NCBI GenBank assembly: GCA_020310875.1
Contig: CM035423.1
Span: 144,454,337-144,518,336 of the forward strand
Direction: 5' to 3'
Source: Ceratopteris richardii
Taxonomy: Eukaryota > Streptophyta > Polypodiopsida > Polypodiales > Pteridaceae
Length of the DNA: 64,000 nucleotides
The notes under the pieces are model-generated. The model was given only the letters and a program-made list of their open reading frames with translations. It had not been told where the DNA came from and searched no databases. This document shows, one piece after another, positions 12,037-22,386 of this stretch. Within the stretch, counting starts at the first letter, position 1. Every line of letters starts with the position of its first letter. A program made the translations under genes and the position numbers.

Positions 12037-13057
12037 AAACCCTCCATCTTAGAATAGTTTCATCGTTTCTTTAGTAGGATTCGCTTAGAATGGTCTGTCC
12101 TTTGCAATCAATAATACTTTTCTTGATGCTTGGTCACATACTGTTATAGATTAAAGTGATTTATTATTAGCAAGACATATTCATATTGAATCTTTCCACC
12201 CCTTTATTAATGGTGATTTTTTAATACTTCTAAAAAAGATAAAAAATAAAATAAAAGAACCATGCAAAATTTACAATTCTAAGTGGGCGTGTATATTTTC
12301 ACGATTTTTGAGAGATCAACCAATGGCTTTTGAAAACATTCTTTGCTCCTCTACAATTAGTATGAGACAAAGAGAGAGTATGAATAGAGAGAGAGAGAGA
12401 ATGAGAGAGAGGAAGAGAAAGAGAGAGAACTCATTAGTGCACACAAAATAGAGATTATTTGTTTAATAAAGGACCTGGGTCCTCGACTTCTAGGTTGTGA
12501 GCCATCAAAAGAGTGTGTAGATACATGGTTGCATTTATTTGACCCAATAATAAAAAATACTGAATATGTTCTTTTTATTCATGGTCATCCGAATAAACAC
12601 CAAAAAAATGGAGACGGATACTTTTTCGATCGAAATGCTTTCGATCAGAAAGCCTTTCGATCGAAAGGTTTTTTATCAAAAAGCATTTCGATCAAAAAGC
12701 AATTTCGAGCAAAATATATATATATATATTTACATTCGATCAAAAATCTCATTTTGCACATACTTCGTTGGTATTCTAGAGAGCTTTAATCCTTCGATTT
12801 CTATCATAGAAAGTTTCCTTCACCGTATCATTGAGGTATTGGTTTAAGTTTTATTTATTGTTTTGTTCATTGTATCATGCATATGGTATGATTCCCATAC
12901 GTGTCTCTTACATATGCCTGACTTTTATTTATATAATTAGTTTGTGCCTTTTAATCATCAATTGTATACATGTTCGACTCACAAAAGCATTTCTTCCTTG
13001 TAAACATTGATGAAAAACATTTAAAAATAAACCACTACTGTGATTTTCTAACTTACT
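12035..13057. other. Non-coding, with GA tract and GATCGAAA palindromes
   Basis: Holds a GA-rich microsatellite (about 12370-12428) and, at 12626-12712, a cluster of TTTCGATC/GATCGAAA motifs that can pair with one another, followed by a TATATA run. No gene recognised. Confidence 0.6.
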
Positions 13058-13510
13058 ACATCGATTCTTACTCTCATAGTAGTATAGGAAACAACAATAG
13101 ATCTATTGAGATTGTTTCAATTGCCACCTCAATTCCTACTCTCTCAATAGTATAGAGAGTTTGTAGGGATTATTGTGATTGTCTCATTCTTTGACTCCTA
13201 CTCTCACAATAGTCACTTAGATTCCGATGAGAATACTTAGTGTAGGTCACAAGGTGTATAGAAACTATTGTGATTGTTTGATTCTTTGACTCTTACTATC
13301 ACAATAGTCACTTAGATTCCGAGACGAATACTTAGTGTAGGTCAGAGGGCATATAGAAACTATTGTGATTGTCTGATTCTTTGACACTTACTATCACAAT
13401 AGTTATATACAGTTATGTGACAAAACTCATGCATAGTATAGTGAATGTATATGAACTATTATAAATGTCTGATTCTTTGACTCCTACATTCTTAGTAGTT
13501 ACATAGATTC
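13058..13510. repeat. ~97-bp tandem satellite with internal inverted repeats
   Basis: Repeats start near 13163, 13261, 13357 and 13456, about 97 bp apart, each with '(g)attgtctgattctttgac'. Units carry ACTATTGTGA and, about 25 bases later, TCACAATAGT, a perfect 10-bp inverted repeat able to form a hairpin. The last unit is degenerate. The leading part (13058-13180) recurs inverted at 1-125. No coding role seen. Confidence 0.8.
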
Positions 13511-13702
13511 ACTTCAAGATTATAATTACACTTTCTATTTAATTATAAATCTACATATTTAACTATGCATATGTCTATGGTTCGTGTATTTATCCATACA
13601 CTTACTGATAGTCTAGTTTTTATTCTTGCACAGATGGTAGGTAAAATAAACAAGCAAGAGCAAAATTTTTTTCCGGAATTTGTGTGCTCTCACATGTATT
13701 GA

Positions 13703-14026
13703 ATGAGAGAAGATGAAATCTGTGTAGCCCTGGACACATCTAATTACAAAGATTTCATTATGAAATTATCTAGAACATCATTTATTAATATTGAAGATAA
13801 ATTTGGCAATGTGTCCGGTGGAGTACATGTATTAGATGAGAAAATTTCAAAATATTTTACACGTATCTTTGGACAAATCATCAAAGTAGCAGAGTCATTG
13901 GTAGTGGATATCACCAGTATGCTCGAATTTATCGATAAAATCAAATTTATCAATTTACACTATCAGACAATGAAGAGAGGAAAGCGATTAAACCCAAACA
14001 CAACTGAACACCTTGTGAGAGCATAG
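13703..14026 (+). CDS. Unrecognised 107-aa ORF upstream of the kinase remnant
   Basis: ATG-started frame with a non-repetitive, plausible protein composition (for example EKISKYFTRIFGQIIKVAES and SLVVDITSMLEFIDKIKF, which look helical). I do not recognise a family. It ends 26 bases before the kinase-like frame, in a different reading frame, so it may be the N-terminal part of the same broken gene. It could equally be a chance frame. Confidence 0.35.
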   Translation: MREDEICVALDTSNYKDFIMKLSRTSFINIEDKFGNVSGGVHVLDEKISKYFTRIFGQIIKVAESLVVDITSMLEFIDKIKFINLHYQTMKRGKRLNPNTTEHLVRA

Positions 14027-14051
14027 GTAGATCCAAATACAAGAGATACAT

Positions 14052-14985
14052 ATGTGTATGGGAGATCAAACATCAAAAAATCTTTGTTTGCTCCCATATT
14101 CCTCTATTCATTTTGAAGATGTAGCTCTCATGGGGGAAGGACAATATGGAATGATCCAAAACGTCAAAATATCCCACCCGAGGTTCAGCAATGAAGTATT
14201 TGTTGCCAAGTTATTCAAATTACATGGTGTTGACATACAAACACGAGAGAATGAAGCCATAGTGTTATCTATTACGTACAGTGGAATTATTTGTCCACTT
14301 GGTTTAGCTAGACACCATAGCAAATGCATGTGCCTTATCTTCAAGTTTTGGAATGGTGGTACATTGGGACATGTGGCTAGAAAGAATGAAGAAGGAGTAC
14401 CTAAATGTACCATGAAGCAGAGGTGTTAGGGACACAAAAAAACACATAAAAACTATGAAAACAAATATTTGGAAGTTGATTAAGGGCTTATTACAAACAG
14501 GATCATTTTTACACACTTCTAATATATCCCATAACAATCTCCATATACGCAACCTCTTGTTGCATTTTGAAGATCAACATGCTTACATAACATTATGCAT
14601 TTTTGGTAGAGAGACATATTTACCAAAAAAAAAGTTTTTTGAAGCTACCTAATTTAGAAATATCAATTAGAAATGAGTGGATGTGAAAGTACTGCTGGAT
14701 TGCACCCGAATGCATATCCACTAGTCCTCCACCTTTTAATAAGAGTTGAGAGATATTTATAGTTTCGATACTCCGGTTACAACTCTTGAAATATGTGGAT
14801 TTCAATTGTGTGTCTGATTGATAAGAATGGGATTTACAAGTTCAAATATGCTTTAGAATTAGCTTCTAACAAAGATCTATCAAAAAGAGTAGAGACACAT
14901 GAACTGCTTAGAGCATTCTCACATCCAACTCGGTATGGTTTAAAGATATCCATGACGGATGGATTAAGACCATATTGAAAATGAT
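14052..14985 (+). pseudogene. Decayed protein kinase domain
   Basis: The only host-like coding remnant in the window. The first frame (14052-14429) has a glycine loop GEGQYG (residues 28-33), a VAK lysine motif (lysine 53), an acidic helix-C stretch RENEA, and a hinge-like FKFWNGGTLGHV. After a frameshift, 14455-14652 reads LLQTGSFLHTSNISHNNLHI then RNLLLHF: the catalytic-loop HRD has become HNN. It continues into ITLCIFGRET, where DFG has become IFG. A third piece near 14693 reads CWIAPEC, the APE motif. Loss of both catalytic aspartates plus stops and frameshifts means no kinase activity. Subfamily is undetermined. It is followed directly by the 33-bp tandem array. Confidence 0.75.
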
Positions 14986-14989
14986 ACGT

Positions 14990-15750
14990 ATTCATTTGAA
15001 CTATCTGGATTAAATGATATAGATTCATTTGCATTAAGTGGATTAAATGTTATGGATTCATTTTCATTAAGTGGAGTAAGTGTTGTGGTGTCATTTAAGT
15101 TAAGTGGATGAAATGAAGTGTAATCATTTGTAATATGTGGATTAAATGATGTGGATTTATTTGAATTATGTGGAGTGAAGTGGTATCATTTGAGTTATGT
15201 GGATTAAATGTTGTGGATTCATTTAACATATGTGAATTAAATATTGTGGATTCATTTGAATTAGGTGGAGTATATGAAGTGGTATCATTTGAGTTAAGTG
15301 GATGAACTGAAGTGCAATCATTTGTAATATGTGGAGTAAATGAAGTGGTATCATTTGAGAGTAGATGAAATGAAGTATAATCATTTATAATATATGGATT
15401 AAATGATGTGGTATCATTTGAATTATGTGGAGTAAATAAAGTGGTATCATTTGAGTTAAGCGGATAAAATGAGGTGTAATCATTTGTAATATGTGAGTAA
15501 ATGAAGTGATATCATTTGAGTTAAGTGGATGAAATGAAGTGTAATCATTTGTAATATGTGGACTAAATGATGTGGTATCATTTGAATTATGTGGAGTAAA
15601 TGAAGTGATACGCTTGAGTTATGTGGTTTAAATGAAGTGTTATCATTTGAATTATGTGGATTAAATGAAGTGGATTCATTTGCGTTATATGGATTAAAGA
15701 AGTGGATTCACTTGAGTTATATGGATTAAATGATATGAATTATTTGAGAT
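14990..15750. repeat. 33-bp tandem array, about 23 units
   Basis: Units of the form tcatttgaattatgtggatt followed by aaatgatgtggat; most are 33 bp, a few shortened. Since 33 is divisible by three, the first units in the plus strand read an 11-residue repeat without stops (SFELSGLNDID, SFALSGLNVMD, SFSLSGVSVVV) before a TGA near 15107. Later units contain stops and length changes. It may have been a coding repeat of the gene represented by the kinase remnant, or a minisatellite. Confidence 0.9.
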
Positions 15751-15789
15751 AAAATTAGTGTTTTTGTTTTACAGACTTGAAAGTAAAAC

Positions 15790-16553
15790 ATGGCAAGAAT
15801 GCCAGATGTGAATGATGATCTTTATCATCCTGAAACTCAAAGGATTTTATCTGAGCATAATGCTCAGTTTGCACAATGAGGATTAGCATTTTTATTCCAT
15901 CAAGATTTACAACCAGAGGTATTAGAAGGAGAAGCATTGGCAATGAAAGCAGTAAAAAAGCTATGTCCAAATCATTTTGTTGGTGATGTTCTCTTTCAAG
16001 TTACAAGAAGGACAAAAGATACAACATCCTTAAAGCTTTAGACTTATAGCAAAAAAGATTAGCAGAAACTGTAGTTCGACGCTTTGTGCAAGTTGAGAGA
16101 TCATTACCAAATAATAATCAAATAGCATTTTATTTCATTCAAAAAGTTTTTGTACAAGATATTCTTCATCGATGTGTAGCTTGGGATGATCGTTCAAAGA
16201 ATGCAAGTATCTATTTGGGTCGTCCTCAAAATCGAGCAGAATTTCATAATCAAGGAAATGAAGGCCCTCTTCCTCGAAAGCGGCTCTACATTTTTCTACT
16301 TGAAGAACATAATCTTATACATGATTTGTCGCCATAAGGAGCAAAATTATACAAGGAAGGATTAACAATTCCTGCATTACAAAGAACAATTGATGATCAA
16401 CAAAAGAGGATTGATGATCTAGAAAATCAAGCGAAAAATTTTTAACTTTCTGTGGATGCATATGAGAGAAAATATGGAAGACTCTCAGAGGCATCATCAT
16501 TTTTTTATCGATTTACTGCCGATGAGTTATTGAATCAAGAACATATTGAATAG
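15790..16553 (+). pseudogene. Unrecognised broken ORF, possibly coiled-coil at the C-terminus
   Basis: An ATG at 15790 opens a frame (MARMPDVNDDLYHPETQRIL...) with in-frame stops at 15877 (TGA) and 16039 (TAG). Sense continues in another frame from about 16050 (QKRLAETVVRRF, then QIAFYFIQKVFVQDILHR, WDDRSKNASIYLGRPQNR) to a TAA at 16335. The same frame then reads on through TIPALQRTIDDQQKRIDDLE and SVDAYERKYGRLSEA with further stops at 16444 and 16551. The heptad-like part suggests a coiled coil. I do not recognise the family. Composition and continuity across frames argue for a real, decayed protein gene or an element-encoded protein. Confidence 0.5.
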
Positions 16554-16893
16554 GCAAGCTTTTTTTGTAATCAAAGACATGACTATTATAAAACCATCAA
16601 TTTTGCAATTGAATGTAATCATAGTATTCATAGTACATCATTTTCTTCATTTTGAATATCATCATTTATGGTAGGTATCATATCATCTATTTCTTCTATG
16701 TCTGAACCATCATTGTAATCTACATCTAAATCATGATCACTCCATGAATCATTTGTTAAACTTTCATGAGTTTTAAATTCTCCAAAAGTTTGTTGTACTC
16801 TTGTAAATTGAAGGCACACTGCTCCCTCATGAATTGTAACCAACTTTGTTAATATCCCAAACGTTTCAGATACCTACCTTTGGTAGTGACCTT

Positions 16894-17472
16894 TGTTGAC
16901 AGTATACGGGAAGAAGCAAGTACGGACACACATGCAGATCTAGCACTGAGGCAACCCTTCATTTTTTTCAAAACCCTCACATCATTTTAAAGTGATTTTC
17001 ATCACTACAAACCCTTGTAAATATCATTTCACCTTTTTGTAGCTCTATTTTGTACAAGTCGAGGAGTCCTCGAGCTTGGGGAGCCTTAGAAGTAGTTGCC
17101 TGTCAATTTTCATAATTTTTAGGTCTCGTTTGGGCCCTCAAATAAGCCCTGGAACCTAATTTTTACCTAGGCCAGACACTAGGTCTGGACAGGGCCAAAG
17201 CTAGTCAAAAACTATAAATCGAGCTAGAGAGCTCATTTTTGGGGAGAGCTTCTTGTAGTTTGAGCTTGTATGAGAACTTTCTTGCAATAGAAGTGATTCC
17301 ATTGTCTTACTCTCTTTGTTCTTGCCGTGTGTGCGCGTGTGCGTGTATGTGTGTGCATACTTGTGTGCTTCTCACTCACGCACTTGTGCTTCCACTTGCT
17401 CGTGGTCTTCATACCATCCTCATGTCTTCCCGGATTGACATTAAAGGAGGTGCTACTCATCGCTGAGCTACA
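16894..17472 (+). repeat. 5' LTR of the gypsy element
   Basis: Starts TGTTGACAG and ends GAGCTACA just before the primer site. Same length as 33208-33786. The six differences are five transitions and one transversion. It contains the promoter region and a CA/GT-rich segment at about 17328-17370. Confidence 0.95.
17213..17219 (+). promoter_or_regulatory. Likely TATA box of the 5' LTR
   Basis: TATAAAT about 320 bp into the LTR. The next base is C here and A in the 3' LTR (33527-33533), one of only six LTR differences. Transcription would be expected to begin roughly 30 bp downstream, giving a U3 of about 350 bp. Confidence 0.6.
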
Positions 17473-17480
17473 CCAAATTT

Positions 17481-17498
17481 TGGCGCCGTTGCCGGGGA
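17481..17498 (+). promoter_or_regulatory. Primer binding site, tRNA-Asp type
   Basis: TGGCGCCGTTGCCGGGGA, 8 bases inside the 5' LTR. It is complementary to the 3' end of plant tRNA-Asp, the primer typical of Athila-type gypsy elements. Match length (18) is long for a primer site. Confidence 0.85.
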
Positions 17499-17554
17499 TC
17501 GAGCTTTGAGGACGAGCGTGTGATGGTAAGACGTAGAGAGGACGCGTTGGAATG

Positions 17555-17749
17555 GTAAGTAGTAGGTAAATTTCTGATTTTTTTTTCCATCTCCATCTTC
17601 ATCTTCACCTCATTCTCCATTTCCACCTCCACCTCCTTCTCCACTACATATTCCCTCTTCCCTATCATTCCCTCATTTGTTGTGTGCGAGTTTGAGAGAG
17701 AGCGATTGTGCGTGCTTGTCTTTGTGTGTTTTTTGCATGTTCCTTGCAG
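17555..17749 (+). other. Candidate leader intron
   Basis: ATG|GTAAGT at 17552-17560 is a strong 5' splice site (a similar ATG|GTAAGA lies at 17523). A pyrimidine-rich stretch and TTCCTTGCAG|GTGG ending at 17749 form a strong 3' splice site. Inferred from consensus only; no transcript evidence is available. Confidence 0.4.
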
Positions 17750-17939
17750 GTGGTAGCTCCATCATCATCTCCAGCAAGCTCAGCAGGTACAGAATTTGTC
17801 TGCACAGTCCCCGAGGCGTTGAGCTCGAGCTATCGCGACACTCCGAAAATTTCACCCAATCACGATTCTGAGTGCACCACGACACTGCGCAGGCCTAGAG
17901 CTCCCAGGAACACTAGACAGAACAGAAAAATTCACCATA

Positions 17940-18466
17940 TCCCGAGCTATCGCGACACCTCGAGGTATCGCGACACCTCACGACCTATCGCGACACCCCG
18001 ACCTATCGCGACACCTCACGACCTATCGCGACACCTCACGAGCTATCGTGACACCCCGACCTATCGCGACACCTCACGACCTATCGCGACACCTCACGAC
18101 CTATCGCGACACCTCACGACCTATCGCGACACCCCGACCTATCGCGACACCTCACGAGCTATCGCGACACTTCGACCCGACCTATCGCGACACCCCGACC
18201 TATCGCGACACCTCACGAGCTATCGCGACACCCCGACCTATCGCGACACCTCACCACCTATCGCGACACCCCGACCTATCGCGACACTTCGACCCAACCT
18301 ATCGCGACACTTCACGAGCTATCGCGACACCCCGACCTATCGCGACACCTCGACCTATCGCGACACCCCGACCTATCGCGACACTTCACGAGCTATCGCG
18401 ACACTTCGACCTATCGCGACACCTCGACCTATCGCGACACCTCGACCCGACCTATCGCGATACACG
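17940..18466 (+). repeat. TATCGCGACA tandem repeat in the gypsy leader
   Basis: About 27 copies of TATCGCGACA, most preceded by CC or GC, with linkers making units of 18, 20 or 23 bp (ACCTCACGAC, ACCCCGAC, ACTTCGACCCGAC). A single extra copy lies at 17830. The core holds the palindrome TCGCGA and the tract is very CpG rich compared with the AT-rich surroundings. Because units lack stop codons, long repeat-made frames run through it (YRDTS, RPIATP, LSRHL); these are not credible proteins. It sits between primer site and gag, so it is leader sequence with possible packaging, regulatory or splicing roles (inference). Confidence 0.95.
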
Positions 18467-19344
18467 GCCTTTAACGTATGAAAATTGAGAGTTAATTTTT
18501 TGAGTGATTGGAAGGGTAGTTGAGCTTAAGGAACCTTGGAAGTGGGCAAAAGGCCTAGAAAGCAGAGAGGGATCTTCTGAACCCTGAGTGCCTGTTTTGA
18601 CCCTTTAGTACCTGAATGGTCATAACTTGACCATACGAACTCCGATTGATGAGATTTTGGTCTCGTTGGAAAGCTCGTTGAGAATCCTACGTGGACCTCG
18701 ACTGGTTTTTGTAAGAATCATACGCGGAGTTTTAGAACATGCATTTTTAAGTTGACCTTTAGGTGGAACTAAGTGGTTCTCAGATTCAGGGGGTACAGTG
18801 AGCTACTCCAAGGGGACTAAAATTATTGAAGTGTGTCTTCCAAATACTTGTGGCAATAAAGCTATACTAACTGGTGAGTTTTTGCAGGAACTTTGTGTGC
18901 ACTCAAGGCAATCCAAAGCAAGCTAGCAAGGGTGAGTACCGAGCTTGGGAGAAGGCTTCCTGGGCTTGTGTAGCAATCTGGTCAACCAGCTAATTGAGGT
19001 TGGAAGATCTCTCAACCCTCCTTTGTCAATTCCTAGCCTAGGCTAAGTACGACTTAGGTGTGGTAAGTAACTAGGGCAACGTTAGGCACGAATCAAGTCC
19101 AAGAGAATTAATCAACCAAGTGCAAGAAAATAAATAGGTCTTAAGTGCGAAAACCCTAAGGGACAAAAGATAAACGGGAATCGATCACTTATCAAGTGCG
19201 GAAATTCACTTAAGTACTCCTGACGATGCAATTTCAGACAAGACCATAAACATAATATTCAACTAAAAAGAACAAAGTGATTGGTGCAAAATCAACCTGC
19301 GACGAGAGTGTGCTTGGGTTCCAGGGGGTAAATAAATCAGGCAT
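18467..19344 (+). other. Rest of the gypsy leader, with splice-like signals
   Basis: No ORF. It includes TACTAAC at 18865-18871 followed by TTTTTGCAG ending at 18887, a near-ideal branch point and 3' splice site, a donor-like AAG|GGTGAGTA at 18929-18937, and an acceptor-like TTGGGTTCCAG at about 19322 just before the gag ATG. Splicing of the leader is plausible but unproven. Confidence 0.5.
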
Positions 19345-22300
19345 ATGAACCTTAGATCAGGCAGACACTTAGGCCGAGACAGACAAAGCCTCAGATCTTC
19401 TGAAGCTAGTGTCAATCACACTGCCAGGTCTTGGGCCCAGCAGTTGAGTGATTACCCATACACTCCCAGATCAGAAACAAGTGATTCCGAGATGTCCTAT
19501 CACATGGAGAGATCAGTAGGTAGTTCAGGGTTGGCTTATCTAGAAAAGCCAGAAGGACCTTATAAGACTCAATTGGAATATATCAGGACGAATCGTCTAG
19601 GTGCTCGCATCTACGAAGACGGACTGAGAAGATCGGTGGTCCAGATTAAGAACCCCGATCAACCCCATGGATTAGACCATCCGGTAGTCAAGTTTGAGAA
19701 TGGAGCCTACCTGGATAAAGAAGGAACCATATATGTAGTCACCACTCTTCCTGATAGAACTGATGAGTTTGGAAATGTGATTGCAGAGACCGACATGGGT
19801 GATATAGAGCAAGGGAACTTAGAGAGAGAGCCAAGAACTCCCCGTGGTAAATCTGTCTTGACCAAAATCATGACCCCAGAATGGATTCCACAGGATAATA
19901 AAAGCATAGATCTGCTTTTAAACCGAGAAACCGATGAGGCTTTTTGGAGATATAAATCTTCTCAATCTCAGGAAGTGAGTGCCCTCACAATCTATGAGTT
20001 TAAAGACCCTGATCGCCCAGGTCAAGTGACCTACCTAGACAATGCATCAGAGAGAATCTTTGTGGTCACAGAGCATGGCAGACATGCCTACACATGGAAG
20101 GGAGAATTTGTTTTTCCCCAACCGAGGTCTAATGTGTCCCTTGGTCACCAAGGAGCTGGGACCTCCCAAGCTCATGGGGCTCAGAGAGATAGAAGTAGAG
20201 ACAAACCTGAGGTAAGTTTTGCCAACTCCCTGGGAAGAGAAAGAACGAGAACAGAAAGGAATAGAGTGGAACCTGAGAGACATAGAACCCCATGGAATCA
20301 AAGGAATATTGATGATTTTCCTTTGCCAAGGCCGAGAGAACACACTAGGACCCTGCGACCAACTCAACTGGTGAAGTCCATGAAGAATTACTTCGATGGC
20401 ACGGGAGACCCTTATGACCATGTGGCAGAATTTCGACAAGTATTGAAAGCTGAACAGGTAGAGGACCTATTCACACAATATAATGCTTTCGGTCTAACCC
20501 TTAGGAACACTGCCCTTACGTGGTTCCAACCACTGAATGAGAGGCATTTCAGAAACATAGACCAACTCTTAGAGGCATTTATTGTTGAGTTTTCTAAGAG
20601 TGGAATCAGGCATAACACCTCCTCACTAATTCACAGCTTCAAACAAACACCTCAAGAGACGGTCAGACTGGCTGGAAGAAGATTTAGACAGTACCTGGAG
20701 AGATGCCCTATGCCGGAGTTACCCACACCAGCCAAATAAGTGGCCTTGTTCCTAGACGGATTGTTGAGCACTAAGCTCAGGTCATATGTGTACCTGAAGG
20801 ACCCTAGAACGATAGAGGAGTGCGTGCGCATGTGCATAGACATTGAGGACAATCTAGGTGAGGAATTAGAACTATCAAAAATCTATAAGGATTCTGATAG
20901 CTCTAGTAACATGGCATCTGGTCAATCCACATCCATCGAGGAACTTGCAGAGAAGGTAGCCCAAAAACTAGGTGTATCTAGCAAGCAAATTCCAAGATTT
21001 GCCCCAGTTAAGCGGTGTTACAATTGTGGCGGTGAACATCTGGCAAGTGTATGCCCCATTATGGCCCAACCCCAGGCGAATCCTAGTAGCCAGTACTGCA
21101 CCATAGAGCGTAGGTACACCAATCACACGGCACAAGACTGCCCATATAACAAACAAACTGTTAGGCAAAATTATCCTCAGCCATATCCACAACATGGTAG
21201 GTACCAGAATCAGTACCCATCACCACAATACAATAGACCACAACAAACTTATCAGCCACCTTATCAAGGGCAGCAGAGACCTCAACCAGTCCTAGTGCAG
21301 CAACCCCCTGCTCCAACCAATGTGATCCCAGTGAAATATGCATCTACTGAAGAAAATCCGAATAGAGCCATAGTTCCAGTCACCCCATTGTTATCAGACA
21401 GTGATCCAAGTGACCATAGTTTTGACTCCACACATATTGATAGCCCACATGCTTACTACATGCAGTCACCCGAGCATAACGAGTCATACTATTATGAGGA
21501 CCCAAGTGAAAATAGTGGGGAACCTGAGTATTCTAATGTTATGTACACAAACCCCAACTCTAGACCTCAACCTAGGCAGGTACGACCTCCATTTCCTAGA
21601 GGACCATGCTTCAGGTGTCAGGGAGATCACCTTATACGTGATTGTCCACTGCCTGCCCCTACACAGCCTCAACCAGTAACCGTTCAGGGATTCTGTCAAG
21701 ACTGCGGGAAAGAGCATCTCCTACGAGATTGCCCGAAGAACCCTAATAACATGCCTAAAATCACTCCTATCAATGTCGTTGGGTTAGTTGTAGACTCCAC
21801 AGGGAGTGTGACTTCCACAGCACCTGTGCAGGTGATCACAAGAGCCCAGGCACATCAACAACACCAAGGTGTGGGTCCCGAAAAGAGCCCCGAGGTGAGT
21901 GAAGCAGAGAGCATACCCAAAAAGAGAACTAACGCCTGGAAGGATAGTCGTGAAAGAATGAAGAGGCAATGGGCAAAGAAGATAAACGAACTTGAAGAAA
22001 GCGTGAGAGAAACCAAGGCAAAAATCACAGAAATCACATCTCAACCGCACTCCCACACACTTCCACCACTACCATCCCCATCACCCTCCATTTCTCCACC
22101 CTCTAACACACCCCTCGTAACCCACCCACCACCCCGAGTAGGATCAGTGTTAGCTGACCCCACTCCTGAAGGCTTGGACATGATGTTCAAAGCCTACCAG
22201 GCTCGACTTCAAGAAGGGCCAACAGCTGCAAACCTAGACAAGAGTTACCCTAGAGCAGATTTAGAGATTGAACGGATGAAAATGTGCATGAAAATGGTAG

Positions 22301-22386
22301 AACAAGCTCAAGCTATACTTGAGACTAGTCAAAGTTCAATCAGACCAACTCTGTCAAGCCGGATTTGCATTTCCAAGGCTTACTAG
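19345..22386 (+). pseudogene. gag: Gypsy gag with one in-frame stop
   Basis: Structural protein that would form the particle and bind RNA. ATG at 19345; TAA at 20737-20739 interrupts the frame after residue 464, then sense continues to 22386 (1,013 codons in all). Residues 1-335 are an unassigned acidic/basic N-terminal part. The capsid-type retrotransposon gag domain starts at YFDGTGDPYDHVAEF (about residue 349) and spans the stop. Three zinc knuckles follow at 21016-21054, 21607-21645 and 21694-21732, all CX2CX3HX4C, one residue shorter than the usual CX2CX4HX4C; a fourth, degenerate one (CTIERRYTNHTAQDC) lies between the first and second. A proline/glutamine-rich stretch and a helical segment (RERMKRQWAKKINELEESV) complete it. 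It overlaps pol by 22 nt in a different frame. Confidence 0.9.

Noticed and set aside
11737-12057. 106-aa Ser/Leu-repeat frame
   Set aside because: CT microsatellite artefact.
16628-16843. 71-aa acidic minus-strand frame next to the 5' LTR
   Set aside because: Plausible composition but no start context, homologue or neighbour to support a gene.
17233-17466. 75-aa frames on both strands, repeated at 33547-33780
   Set aside because: Identical because they lie in the two LTRs; no coding support.
17940-18466. Array-like repeat reminiscent of CRISPR
   Set aside because: Units are contiguous with variable short linkers, no unique spacers, and the context is a plant retrotransposon leader.
17708-18488. 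Long open frames (257 and 146 aa) of YRDTS/RPIATP/LSRHL repeats
   Set aside because: They arise only because the leader repeat lacks stop codons in several frames at once; no conserved start or non-repeat domain.
20737-20739. Programmed readthrough of the gag stop
   Set aside because: The stop lies in the middle of the capsid-type gag domain, not at a gag-pol boundary; likewise the TGA lies inside a zinc finger.
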